Shown: positions 17,496 through 25,633 of the stretch, in pieces
Position numbering within the stretch: position 1 is the stretch's first letter
Layout of the letters: each line of letters opens with the position of its first letter
Assembly (NCBI RefSeq): GCF_000682695.1
Contig: NZ_AWFG01000001.1
Location: 186,001-250,000, forward strand
Length of the DNA stretch: 64,000 bases
Direction: 5' to 3'
Source of the DNA: Hyphomonas chukchiensis
GTDB lineage: Bacteria; Pseudomonadota; Alphaproteobacteria; Caulobacterales; Hyphomonadaceae
Translations under genes and position numbers: made by a program
Notes under the pieces: model-generated
Seen by the model: only the letters and a program-made list of their open reading frames with translations
The model's database searches: none
What the model was told of the DNA's origin: nothing

Positions 17496-18392
17496 ATGGA
17501 AATCTGGATCCCCATAACCATTGCGGCGGCGTTCCTGCAGAACCTGCGGTCGGCGCTGCAGAAAAAGCTGCGGTCCTCGCTCTCCACATGGGGCGCGACG
17601 GCGGCGCGGTTTGTCTATGCTGCGCCCCTGGCGCTGGCGCTGCTTGGCGGCCTTCTGCTGACAACCGGCGCCAAGGCACCGCCGCTGAACCTCACCTTCC
17701 TCCTCAGCGGCATGGCTGGCGGCCTCGCGCAGATTCTTGCGACGGGCATGCTGATCCATCTCTTCTCCCACAAGAATTTCACGGTCGCGACGGCTTTCAC
17801 CAAGACCGAGCCGATCCAGACCGCGTTGTTCGGCATTGTCCTCTTGGGCGATCATGTCTCGCTGGCGGTGGCCCTCGCCATCCTCATCAGCCTTGTCGGC
17901 GTGATCCTGATCTCCATCCCGGCAGATGCGGAAGGCCGACGCAATTTCCTTGATCGCAATGCGCTGATCGGCATTGCGGCAGGCGGCCTGTTTGGCCTCT
18001 CGGCGGTGGCCTATCGCGGCGCATCGCTCTCACTGGCAGATGGCAGCGTTTTCCTGCGCGCCACAATAACACTCGCCTTCGTGACCAGTTTCCAGGCCGT
18101 CGCCATCCTCGCCTTCCTGCGCCTGCGTGAACCGGGCGAGACCCTTCGCCTGCTCGCCAGCTGGCGCAGCGCGGCGTGGGTCGGCCTTGTCGGCATGCTG
18201 GGGTCGCTCGCGTGGTTCACGGCCTTCACATTGCAGAACGCCGCGCTCGTGCGGGCGCTCGGCCAGGTCGAAGTCTTCTTCATGATCGGCGCGTCACTCT
18301 TCGTGTTCAGGGAACGCGTCAAAGCCCGCGAGATAGTCGGTGTGCTGCTGGTGGCCGCCGGCATTGTCGGCCTTGTGCTCTGGTCCGCCTAG
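17496..18392 (+). CDS. EamA/DMT-superfamily transporter
   Basis: The 298-residue protein has ten hydrophobic helices arranged as two EamA repeats, with the typical first-helix end NLRSALQKKL and the repeat-end motif FVFRERVKAREIVGVLLVAAGI. It is a drug/metabolite exporter-type permease of unknown substrate. The start is set at the ATG at 17496 because the 25 residues before it are not hydrophobic and cross the divergent promoter region. The stop overlaps the convergent MDR gene by 4 bases. Confidence 0.85.
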   Translation: MEIWIPITIAAAFLQNLRSALQKKLRSSLSTWGATAARFVYAAPLALALLGGLLLTTGAKAPPLNLTFLLSGMAGGLAQILATGMLIHLFSHKNFTVATAFTKTEPIQTALFGIVLLGDHVSLAVALAILISLVGVILISIPADAEGRRNFLDRNALIGIAAGGLFGLSAVAYRGASLSLADGSVFLRATITLAFVTSFQAVAILAFLRLREPGETLRLLASWRSAAWVGLVGMLGSLAWFTAFTLQNAALVRALGQVEVFFMIGASLFVFRERVKAREIVGVLLVAAGIVGLVLWSA

Positions 18393-19366
18393 GGCGTCAC
18401 CACGACCTTGCCGACCACCTTGCGGTTCCACAGCATGGCAAAGGCATCCATCGCCTCTTCCAGCGGCACTTCGGCATGCACGCGCGGGTTCACCTTGCCT
18501 TCGCGCGCCCATTGCCAGATCGTCTCGACATTCTCGCGGCCCTTTTCAGGGAACTGGCGGCCATATTCGCCTGCCCGGACGCCGACCACGGAGAAGCCCT
18601 TGATGAGGGGCATGTTCGTCGACACCGTCGCGATACGGCCTGACGTGAAGCCGATCACCAGGAGGCGGCCGTCGAACGCGATGCAGCGCACGCTTTCATC
18701 GAACACGTCGCCGCCGACCGGATCATAGATGACATCCGCGCCGCGGCCCTTGGTCAGTGTCTTCACCTTGTCGCGGAAGCCCTGATCGACATTGATCGCA
18801 TAGTCCGCGCCATGCGCGACGACCTTCTCAAGCTTTTCGTCAGACCCGCCCGTCGCGATCACCGTCGCGCCCAGCAGCTTGCCGACATCCACCGCCGCAA
18901 GGCCAACGCCGCCGCTCGCGCCATGCACCAGCAGCGTCTCGCCCGGCTGCAGGTTTGCCCGGCGCACCAGGGCGACATAGGCCGTCAGGTAAGCCGCCGA
19001 ATAGGAGGCGGCAGCCGCAAAGCTCATCGCGGGCGGCTTCTTCTGCAGCCCTTCCACCGGCACGCAGATGAATTCCGCAAAGGCCCCTGCCCGCACGCCG
19101 CCAGCCACATCCGTGCCTTCGCGCAAGGGGCCGGTCACACCGGGCCCGAGCTTGTCGATAATGCCGGAGAAATCCATGCCGGGCGTGAAGGGCGGCTCCA
19201 GTTTCAGCTGGTACTTGCCCTGCGTCAGCAACAGGTCCGGGAAGTTGACGCTGGCCGCCTTGACCCGCACGCGCACTTCGCCGGGGCCCGGCTCAGGCAT
19301 CGGCACATCGCGCACCTCGGTCCCGGAAAAATCATCCGTGATCCTATGACAGACAAGCGCTCTCAC
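18389..19366 (-). CDS. zinc-free MDR oxidoreductase, NADPH:quinone reductase-like
   Basis: The 325-residue protein has a GroES-like N-terminal domain (ASVNFPDLLLTQGKYQ), then a Rossmann domain with the NADPH loop HGASGGVGLAAV and ATGGSDEKLEKV. The zinc-binding Cys/His set of alcohol dehydrogenases is missing. Family members reduce quinones, enones or acryloyl-type substrates with NADPH. Its ATG overlaps the stop of the upstream esterase gene by 4 bases (ATGA), so they are translated together. The pairing with an esterase, a TetR regulator and a flavin monooxygenase upstream suggests a catabolic or detoxification cluster. Confidence 0.88.
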   Translation of the reverse strand: MRALVCHRITDDFSGTEVRDVPMPEPGPGEVRVRVKAASVNFPDLLLTQGKYQLKLEPPFTPGMDFSGIIDKLGPGVTGPLREGTDVAGGVRAGAFAEFICVPVEGLQKKPPAMSFAAAASYSAAYLTAYVALVRRANLQPGETLLVHGASGGVGLAAVDVGKLLGATVIATGGSDEKLEKVVAHGADYAINVDQGFRDKVKTLTKGRGADVIYDPVGGDVFDESVRCIAFDGRLLVIGFTSGRIATVSTNMPLIKGFSVVGVRAGEYGRQFPEKGRENVETIWQWAREGKVNPRVHAEVPLEEAMDAFAMLWNRKVVGKVVVTP

Positions 19367-20397
19367 AGGCGGCCATACATGTCGCGCACCATCTCGGCGA
19401 TCTCGACACAGGCCTTGCGCGACCCCGGCGAGAAATCCGTAAAGGCGGTAAAGGCATGGGCGAGATTGTCATAGCGCTTGTGCTTCACGTAGACGCCCGC
19501 GCGGCCGAGGCGGAGGGCATAATCGTCGCCCTCATCCACCAGCGGGTCGTGCCCGGCGGTGATGACGATGGCGGGCGGCAGGTCGCTCAGGTCGCCGGTC
19601 TGGCCGGGCGAGAGCAGACGGTCGCTCATGTCGAAGCCTTCCGGCAGGTATTGCTCCATGAACCAGTTCATCGTGTCGGTGGACAGTGAGAACGTGCCTG
19701 CGAAATCCTTGCGCGACGGGAATTCCTCGACCAGGTCAATGGCGGGATAGATCAGCAGCTGCAAAGCCGGGATCGGCTTGTCCTGCCGCTTCATTTCCTG
19801 CGCGACGATTGCGGAGAAATTGCCGCCCATACTGTCGCCGCCCACGGCGGCAACGCCTTCCGGCGCGCCATACTTGCCGGCATTGCGCAGCGCCCATTCA
19901 TAGGCTTCCAGCGCATCGTCGATGCCGGCCGGAAACTTGTGCGGCGGTGCAAGGCGATAGTCGACCGACAGGACCGGGCATTTCGCCACCGAGGCAATGA
20001 TCGAGCAGAAGGCGTTGCACGTATCGAGATCGCCGATCACGCCGCCGCCCATATGGTAATAGACCATCAGCGGATGCGCCGGTTCCTGGTCGTCCGGCCG
20101 GTAGAGCCGCACCGGGATCAGGTTCTTGTCGGGGCCCGGAATGGTGAAGTCCTCGATGGCGACGCCCGGCTCAGGCTTGGCGGCGAGCATATTGAGCTGC
20201 TCGCGCGTGGCCGCCTGTACGACTTCAGCCGGCAGCGACGAGAGCGGCGGCGCGTTGCGCCCGTTCCAGGCCACCATCTGCAGCTGCGGCTCAAGCGTTC
20301 GGCCATTGATCACGACGGGCTTGCCGCCGGCCATGCGCACCAGCATGCCGTTTGGCAGTTTGAAGATCAGTTTCGCAATTGTCTGCTGAAGGCTCAT
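19363..20397 (-). CDS. alpha/beta hydrolase, hormone-sensitive-lipase (GDXG) family
   Basis: This is a 344-residue esterase. The oxyanion segment reads YHMGGGVIGD, a variant of the usual HGGG motif with Met inserted. The nucleophile elbow is GGDSMGGN, the acid is in HDPLVDEG and the catalytic His in NLAHAF. It should hydrolyse short-chain esters in the cytoplasm. The ATG at 20397 is chosen because GGGAG lies about 9 bases upstream; a start five codons earlier is possible. It is coupled to the MDR gene by ATGA overlap and preceded by TetR on the same strand with a 69-base gap. Confidence 0.88.
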   Translation of the reverse strand: MSLQQTIAKLIFKLPNGMLVRMAGGKPVVINGRTLEPQLQMVAWNGRNAPPLSSLPAEVVQAATREQLNMLAAKPEPGVAIEDFTIPGPDKNLIPVRLYRPDDQEPAHPLMVYYHMGGGVIGDLDTCNAFCSIIASVAKCPVLSVDYRLAPPHKFPAGIDDALEAYEWALRNAGKYGAPEGVAAVGGDSMGGNFSAIVAQEMKRQDKPIPALQLLIYPAIDLVEEFPSRKDFAGTFSLSTDTMNWFMEQYLPEGFDMSDRLLSPGQTGDLSDLPPAIVITAGHDPLVDEGDDYALRLGRAGVYVKHKRYDNLAHAFTAFTDFSPGSRKACVEIAEMVRDMYGRL

Positions 20398-20466
20398 TGG
20401 CCGGGCTCCCACCTGCTGTTTTCACACCAGCTTACCGCCCTTACCCAAGGTCCGCCAAGCGGTTCC

Positions 20467-21096
20467 TCAAAGCGGCTTGCCGGAGACCTCACGCACGCCG
20501 CCGAGCAGCAGGGCTGTGGCGAACTTCGTTGCCGCCACGGCGTCCACCGGGCGGCGCTGCAACATGTGATCGCCCATTTCCCGCGCAATGCCGATGGCTG
20601 CGGCGGTCAAATAGTCGATATCGGTCACGGGCGCGCCCGACGCCGAGAGGACATGGTCGAGATCGGAGCGGATCTCATCGGCAATGGCCAACATTTCAGG
20701 TGTGTCCACGCGCACGCCGATCAGCGCCATATGCGGCGCGCCCATGCGGATCGCCTCTTCATTCTCGGCGGCGACGAAGCTGAAATAGGCGTGGTAGGCC
20801 TGCTGGATATAATCCTCGAACGTGGTCGCCCGCGCGCGCACATCGCTGAGGCGGGTGCGGAAGCGATAGGTCGAATCCTCGGCAATGGCCTCGAACACTT
20901 CTTCCTTGGACTTGAAGTAATTGTAGAATGTGCCCGCCGCGAGGTCCGTCTCGCGGATAATGTCGCGCACCGTGGTCGCGTCGAATCCGATGCGCGCAAA
21001 CACCCGGCGCCCGGCGCTCAGGATGGCCCGGCGATTGGCAGCCTTGGAACGGGCCCGCTTGCCGGATGCGGCGAGTGATTCAGCTGAATTGGACAT
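20467..21096 (-). CDS. TetR-family transcriptional regulator
   Basis: The 209-residue protein has the TetR DNA-binding domain near residues 24-70 (ILSAGRRVFARIGFDATTV, recognition helix AGTFYNYFKSKEEVFEAI) followed by an all-helical ligand domain. It is likely a ligand-responsive repressor. The ATG at 21096 is preferred because AAGGGAAG lies 4-5 bases upstream; an ATG 21 bases earlier is the alternative. It lies directly upstream of, and on the same strand as, the esterase and MDR genes, which are its probable targets along with itself. Confidence 0.92.
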   Translation of the reverse strand: MSNSAESLAASGKRARSKAANRRAILSAGRRVFARIGFDATTVRDIIRETDLAAGTFYNYFKSKEEVFEAIAEDSTYRFRTRLSDVRARATTFEDYIQQAYHAYFSFVAAENEEAIRMGAPHMALIGVRVDTPEMLAIADEIRSDLDHVLSASGAPVTDIDYLTAAAIGIAREMGDHMLQRRPVDAVAATKFATALLLGGVREVSGKPL

Positions 21097-21171
21097 GTAC
21101 TTCCCTTTTGCCGCCATGGGGACGGCTGAACCGGGCGATCATGCGCCTATCCGTCACCATGCGTCAACTTT

Positions 21172-21888
21172 CTACACGGGCTGCGCGAATTTTCCAGCCA
21201 GTTTACCCAGTCCGCCATCGATCTTCATGCGCCTGAGCAGCGACAGCACGATCCCGAACACGACGCGGATCACGATCAGGATCAGGACACCCAGCAGCGG
21301 CTGGTTGGTGGCGATTGCGATGAAGGCGCCGAGGATGATCGCCACATGCAGCGTCACGATCCGGCCATAGGGGGCGAACATCTCCGCTGGCGGGTCGGTG
21401 CGGCGGAACTCGCCCCGGCCGATATAGTCGACAAGGAAGAACACCGCATTGGTGATGATGATCAGGCCGACAAACCAGACCATGCCCTCGCCGCTGCCCA
21501 GCGCCCAGTTCACGAGATCCATCGGCGCCGCGCCGCCCCCGTTCCCCTCCCCGCCCGCAAAGCTGCGGATGAACAGGCCATGCCCGTAACAGAACATGCC
21601 ATAGTGGAACGTGAAAAACGGGATCATGAAGAGCGCCGTCGCCAGATTGATGAAACTGACCACCGCCGCCCCGCCCAGCCGCAGAATCGTATAGGCTCCG
21701 ATGATCAGGTTCTCCAGCCAGTAGAGTGCCACCAGCGGTGTCGGCCCCCAGCTGAACACAAGGATCGCCGCAATCGGCACCAGATCCGTCGCAAGGCTCA
21801 ACCAGGCCAGCGGGTCGCGATAGGTGCGTGCGAACAGGGACGGATCGAGGAATCGCCCCGCAAACCGGGCGCTGCCAGTCTCGCTCAT
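21172..21888 (-). CDS. DUF6498 integral membrane protein
   Basis: The 238-residue protein has about six membrane helices. The helix-2 segment LVALYWLENLIIGAYTIL is characteristic of the DUF6498 family, and an FHYGMFCYGHGLF stretch rich in His/Tyr follows in the third helix. Function is unknown. It lies between TetR and the M23 peptidase gene on the same strand, 19 bases after the peptidase stop, so it is probably co-transcribed with it. Confidence 0.8.
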   Translation of the reverse strand: MSETGSARFAGRFLDPSLFARTYRDPLAWLSLATDLVPIAAILVFSWGPTPLVALYWLENLIIGAYTILRLGGAAVVSFINLATALFMIPFFTFHYGMFCYGHGLFIRSFAGGEGNGGGAAPMDLVNWALGSGEGMVWFVGLIIITNAVFFLVDYIGRGEFRRTDPPAEMFAPYGRIVTLHVAIILGAFIAIATNQPLLGVLILIVIRVVFGIVLSLLRRMKIDGGLGKLAGKFAQPV

Positions 21889-21907
21889 ACTGTCCCCCTA
21901 TTTCCCT

Positions 21908-22594
21908 CTAAGACCCCGCGAAGAGATAGTCATAGGCAGGAAAACTGAACGGGTCACGCACTTGCAGGCCCTTTGACCCCTTGGGGTTGTGATAATTGCC
22001 CGTCAGGATTTCGTAATGGAGGTGGATCGCCTGCGCATTGCCGGTCTGGCCCATCATGCCGACCGGGCGCCCGTAATCGATCTGCCGTCCGGTAGCGACA
22101 CCGGGGTCGAGATAGGCGAGGTGCGCGTAGCGCGTGTAGACACCATTGCCATGGTCGATCAGCACCTGCAGCCCGTAGCCGTTTGACATGCGCGCCTCGA
22201 TGATCCGCCCCGGCGCCGCCGCATAGACGGGCCCTGCAGGCCGGTGCGACAGGTCAATGCCTTCATGGAACGTGCCGCCGCGAATGCCGAAACCTGACGA
22301 CAGGCAGGCATCATTGGTCGGCACGGTCACGAGCACGACACCATTCACCACAATAATCGGCTTGAAGTCAGACACCCAGCCGCCCGGATAGGCGACGGGC
22401 GAATTGCTGACCGTCATGCCCCCGCACACCTGCAAATAGGCATTCGGCTGCAGCGTGCCCGGCACAGGCATGGGCGGGGATGGCGGCGGTTCCTCGAAGC
22501 GCGGATTATAGGCGCCCATCCGCGTCGGGGCTGGCGACGAGGCGCAGGCAGCAGCCATCAACAGCATAAGGAGGGCGGGGATCAGGCGCATCAT
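21908..22594 (-). CDS. M23-family peptidase lipoprotein
   Basis: The 228-residue protein has a lipoprotein signal (lipobox near AAAC), a Pro-rich linker, and a C-terminal LytM/M23 metallopeptidase domain. The zinc ligands are visible in FHEGIDLS and in HLHYEIL near the end. The glycine-rich GYGLQVLIDHGNG segment is also typical. M23 enzymes cut peptidoglycan cross-bridges or activate amidases from the periplasm. The start is one of two adjacent ATGs (22594 or 22591) just after GGGGG. It follows the monooxygenase gene by 31 bases. Confidence 0.87.
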   Translation of the reverse strand: MMRLIPALLMLLMAAACASSPAPTRMGAYNPRFEEPPPSPPMPVPGTLQPNAYLQVCGGMTVSNSPVAYPGGWVSDFKPIIVVNGVVLVTVPTNDACLSSGFGIRGGTFHEGIDLSHRPAGPVYAAAPGRIIEARMSNGYGLQVLIDHGNGVYTRYAHLAYLDPGVATGRQIDYGRPVGMMGQTGNAQAIHLHYEILTGNYHNPKGSKGLQVRDPFSFPAYDYLFAGS

Positions 22595-22625
22595 TCCCCC
22601 GACTATGCCTGCCGCTAGGTTAATA

Positions 22626-23957
22626 TCAGGCAACCGCGTGCGCGCGCTTCTCCCCCCGTTTGATTTCCTTCAGCAAATCCGCGACGTACACCCCGAAATC
22701 CACCTGCATCCGGTGGCGCGGGCTGTCATAGAAGTGGCCGAGGTGCAGCTGCTCGTCGGCCTCGGTCACCCGGTCCATCTCGGCGGCATCCGGAAACGCA
22801 TACTCCCCCGTCAGCGCAGCAGCGACCAGTTTCGACTGCTGCTCGGCAAAGTTCACCAACGTCGGCAGTGGCTGGGCCAGCCCGAGGAAGAACAGGGTCT
22901 CAAAGCCCGGCTTCACCATGCGCTTGTACAGCGGGAACGTGTTTTCCTGCGGCATCAGCTCTTTCTGCTTCAGGAAGGGGAAGGTCACGTTGTAGCCCGT
23001 CGCCCAGACGATCGCGTCGACCTGCTCGCGCGTGCCATCGGTGAACACGACACTGTCGCCATCGAGGCGCTCGATGCCCGGCTTCGGCTTGATGTCGCCG
23101 CAGCCGACCCTCGTCAGGAACTCGCCGGACACGGACGGGTGCCCGTCCAGCGGCTCATGGTCGGGTTTCGGCAGGCCATAATCCTCCATCATGCCGATGG
23201 TCTTCTTGATCTTCGCGCGCGCCAGTTTCCGGCCGAGCTTTGACGGCAGCCATGGCGGCAGTGCCGCCTTGTCGGCGGGCGAGCCGTCCATGTATTTCGG
23301 CAGCACCCACACACCGCGCCGCATCGAGATGAACAGGTTCTTCGCGATCGGCCGCTGCGACAGTTCCGAGGAAATATCCATCGCCGAGTTCCCGGCACCG
23401 ACGATCATCACGTTCTTGCCGCGGAAGTCATAGGGCTCGAACGGATCGCGATAATGGTGGGAGTGGACCTGGTAGCCCTCGAAATGCCCGGGATAGGTCG
23501 GCATGCGGGCGTCCCAGTGATGCCCATTGGCCACGGCCACCGCATCATATTCGCGCGCTTCGCCTGTCGACAGCGTCACCTTCCAGCGCCCACCCGGCAG
23601 CGTCTCCACATTCGTCACCGCCGTGTTGAACGTGATCGTCTCACGCAGGCCGAAATGGTCCACATAATCGTGGAAATATTGCAGCAGCTGGGCATGGTGC
23701 GGGAAATCCGGCCAGTCCTCCGGCACGGGATAGTCCTCGAAGGCGAGGCGCCATTTCGACGTGTCGATATGCAGGCTCTGGTAACAGGACGAGGTGCCGT
23801 TCGGGTTCTTGTAGTACCAGTTGCCGCCAATATTGTCCGACATCTCGAAGCAATCGTAGGGCAGGCCCTTGTCCTTCAGGCGTTTGGCCATGGTGAAGCC
23901 TGAACACCCGGCGCCGATGATGCATGTTTTCGGTTTGCTGCTGCCGTCAAATGCCAT
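22626..23957 (-). CDS. flavin-containing monooxygenase (class B)
   Basis: The 443-residue protein has the FAD Rossmann motif GAGCSG at 15-20, the FMO fingerprint FEGYQVHSHHYR at 159-170 and a second, NADPH-binding Rossmann motif GAGNSA at 187-192. The fingerprint ends in Tyr-Arg rather than the Trp-Pro/Asp of Baeyer-Villiger enzymes, so N- or S-oxidation is more likely, though some relatives act on ketones. It heads the minus-strand run with M23, DUF6498, TetR, esterase and MDR. The upstream 274 bases hold no convincing gene. Confidence 0.9.
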   Translation of the reverse strand: MAFDGSSKPKTCIIGAGCSGFTMAKRLKDKGLPYDCFEMSDNIGGNWYYKNPNGTSSCYQSLHIDTSKWRLAFEDYPVPEDWPDFPHHAQLLQYFHDYVDHFGLRETITFNTAVTNVETLPGGRWKVTLSTGEAREYDAVAVANGHHWDARMPTYPGHFEGYQVHSHHYRDPFEPYDFRGKNVMIVGAGNSAMDISSELSQRPIAKNLFISMRRGVWVLPKYMDGSPADKAALPPWLPSKLGRKLARAKIKKTIGMMEDYGLPKPDHEPLDGHPSVSGEFLTRVGCGDIKPKPGIERLDGDSVVFTDGTREQVDAIVWATGYNVTFPFLKQKELMPQENTFPLYKRMVKPGFETLFFLGLAQPLPTLVNFAEQQSKLVAAALTGEYAFPDAAEMDRVTEADEQLHLGHFYDSPRHRMQVDFGVYVADLLKEIKRGEKRAHAVA

Positions 23958-24231
23958 AGGCCGTCTCCTCCCGGTGCGTGAACTGTTTCCACGTCATGCC
24001 CCAAATGTTATCCGGGGCGACTGGAACGTCAAATGAAGAGGCCTGCACATGAGCGATGACGCGACGTCAGTTCCCCAAAGGAGCCCATTGCCGCTCCGTC
24101 TGATGCCGGGAAACGGCGACATTATCTCCGGTCTCGTATGCGGGGCGTGGCTGACAGCCTGACTCGCCAATCTCTGCGGCCCGATCAGCTATCGACCGGC
24201 GCCGCGTCAAATCCGAAAGCATCATTCACCA

Positions 24232-24714
24232 ATGTCTGCCGACCCCTCAGATCTCGAACAACGCCTGACGCTGATGCGTGAAAACATGAAAATGATGACC
24301 AAGGCCGTGCCATGGGCGCGCGACCTCGGCTTCGAAGTCACGCGCATCGAGAAGGGCCGTGTGTGGGGCAGCCAGCCCTGGGATGAATCGCTGGTTGGCG
24401 ACCCGGACACGGGCGTCATCCATGGCGGTGTCATCACCACACTGCTCGACAATCTGTGCGGCATGTCCTGCAGCGCCATCCTGCCGGATTTCCGCTTCGT
24501 CGCGACGCTCGACCTGCGCATCGATTACATGCGCCCGGCCGACAAGGGCCGCGCCATTATCGGCGAGGCCGAATGCTACCATGTCACCCGCACGGTCTGC
24601 TTCACGCGCGCCTGGGCCTATCACGAGACCCGCGACAAGGTGATCGCCACCGCCGCCGGCGCCTTTGCCATCAACCAGCCGCGCCCGGCAGACAAGCTGG
24701 AGTCCTTCGCATGA
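24232..24714 (+). CDS. PaaI-type thioesterase, hotdog fold
   Basis: The 160-residue hotdog-fold protein has the conserved DTGVIHGGVITTLLDN segment (catalytic-loop HGG) and the strand LDLRIDYMRPA typical of the PaaI/YbgC-like acyl-CoA thioesterases. It should hydrolyse acyl- or aroyl-CoA thioesters in the cytoplasm. The next gene starts on the ATG that overlaps its TGA (ATGA), indicating coupled translation of two related hotdog proteins, perhaps as a heteromer. Confidence 0.88.
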   Translation: MSADPSDLEQRLTLMRENMKMMTKAVPWARDLGFEVTRIEKGRVWGSQPWDESLVGDPDTGVIHGGVITTLLDNLCGMSCSAILPDFRFVATLDLRIDYMRPADKGRAIIGEAECYHVTRTVCFTRAWAYHETRDKVIATAAGAFAINQPRPADKLESFA

Positions 24715-25139
24715 CGCCCTTTGAAGCCAATCCCCGCGCCGCCGAGGTCGAAGCCTTCCTCGCCCGCACGCCTTTCGCCCAGAAACTCGGCATGCGCTGC
24801 GACATACGCGGCGACGAGATGACGGCCGTCCTTCCCTTCTCCAAGAAGCTGATCGGCAATTTCACCATCAAGGCGCTGCATGGCGGGGCGATTTCGTCTT
24901 TCCTTGAACTGACAGCCATGGCGCAGGTCTTCCTCGTAACAGACCTCGCCCGTCCGCCGCGCCCGATCAACCTGACCATAGACTACCTGCGCCAGGGCCA
25001 CGCCAAGGATCTCTATGCCCGCGCTTACATAACCAAGATGGGCCGCCGCATGGCGTCGGTTCGCGCCGAAGCCTGGCAGGAAGAAAAGTCCAAACCCGTC
25101 ACGGCCCTGATGGCCCACTTCATGGTGGGCGGGGACTAG
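24711..25139 (+). CDS. second PaaI-type thioesterase
   Basis: The 142-residue hotdog protein has the same family signatures (LHGGAISSFLELTAM, then INLTIDYLRQG). It differs strongly from the upstream partner and has Glu in the active-site helix position where the partner has Asp. Tandem hotdog genes coupled by ATGA often encode subunits of one oligomer or enzymes with different chain-length preference. A short possible gene follows at 25182. Confidence 0.88.
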   Translation: MTPFEANPRAAEVEAFLARTPFAQKLGMRCDIRGDEMTAVLPFSKKLIGNFTIKALHGGAISSFLELTAMAQVFLVTDLARPPRPINLTIDYLRQGHAKDLYARAYITKMGRRMASVRAEAWQEEKSKPVTALMAHFMVGGD

Positions 25140-25167
25140 ACTTATCCAACCCCAATCCACCCCGGCG

Positions 25168-25173
25168 TATAAT
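25168..25173 (+). promoter_or_regulatory. possible -10 element (TATAAT)
   Basis: A consensus -10 hexamer ends 8 bases before the ATG at 25182. Transcription would begin at or next to that ATG, giving a leaderless mRNA. No good -35 box is seen, so confidence is low. Confidence 0.3.
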
Positions 25174-25181
25174 GCACGCCG

Positions 25182-25322
25182 ATGCCCGAGTTCAGCCTCT
25201 TCCGCCCCATGCAGGGCCTGCCTTGGTACCTCGTACCGATCTGGCCGCTGATCTTCCTGCGCATCCAGCGCCTGCGGGCCTGGTTCAAGGCCAATGGCGG
25301 CCCCGGCTCGCAAATGCTCTGA
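25182..25322 (+). CDS. possible 46-residue membrane protein
   Basis: A 46-codon frame encodes a small protein with a Pro/Trp-rich hydrophobic stretch (LPWYLVPIWPLIFL) followed by a basic segment (RIQRLRAWFKANGG). That is a plausible single membrane helix with a cytoplasmic tail. No ribosome site is present, but a TATAAT lies 8 bases before the ATG, which would suit leaderless expression. Similar small LPW-W-LW proteins seem familiar to me from alphaproteobacteria, but I cannot confirm a family. Confidence 0.35.
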   Translation: MPEFSLFRPMQGLPWYLVPIWPLIFLRIQRLRAWFKANGGPGSQML

Positions 25323-25353
25323 GGCCTCAGCAAGACAGGCCGGGTTATCCTCA

Positions 25354-25403
25354 TTCGTGCATCCGATGATCTATCCGTGCATCGTTCGTGCAGTTTTCGT
25401 GCA
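25354..25403. repeat. four phased TYCGTGCA repeats
   Basis: The octamer TTCGTGCA occurs at 25354, 25385 and 25396, and the variant TCCGTGCA at 25374. Start-to-start steps are 20, 11 and 11 bases, close to whole helical turns. The array lies in a 311-base gene-free spacer that otherwise contains the palindromic repeat pair at 25458-25535. Confidence 0.55.
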
Positions 25404-25457
25404 CCTGTATCGGAGAGGCTGGGCCGGGCGCTCGCCCTGGCCGACGAAACAATCAGC

Positions 25458-25535
25458 CCGTGTCCCCTGCGCAGGCAGGGGCGGCGAATCCCGGCGCGTC
25501 GCACGCCCGCGCCCCTGCCTGCGCAGGGGACACGG
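25458..25535. repeat. REP-like palindromic repeat pair, locus 2
   Basis: The 37-base arm 25458-25494 is identical to 6465-6501, and an inverted arm lies at 25509-25535. Each arm has the self-complementary core CCCCTGCCTGCGCAGGGG. Here the ACACGG/CCGTGT ends point outward with a 14-base spacer, the opposite nesting to locus 1. The rest of the 25323-25633 spacer holds the phased octamers and nothing else I can identify. Confidence 0.8.
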
Positions 25536-25633
25536 GGCTACCGGCTGCCTCTGCCGGACACCTGACCCGGAATCCCATCCCGAAAAACCAGAAACCACCC
25601 CCCAAGCGCCCTCACAGGTGCCGCACGCGCAGC

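Noticed and set aside
19939-21078. 379-codon plus-strand frame across the esterase and TetR genes
   Set aside because: Spans two genes and their spacer on the other strand and has no protein-like features.
24049-24162. 37-codon frame with AAGAGG about 7 bases upstream, between the monooxygenase and thioesterase genes
   Set aside because: A plausible ribosome site but no recognisable product, membrane helix or conserved feature. The 274-base spacer otherwise shows nothing I can name.
25458-25535. Possible CRISPR repeat
   Set aside because: Only two arms, in inverted rather than direct orientation, and no regular spacers or cas genes. It fits a palindromic intergenic repeat.
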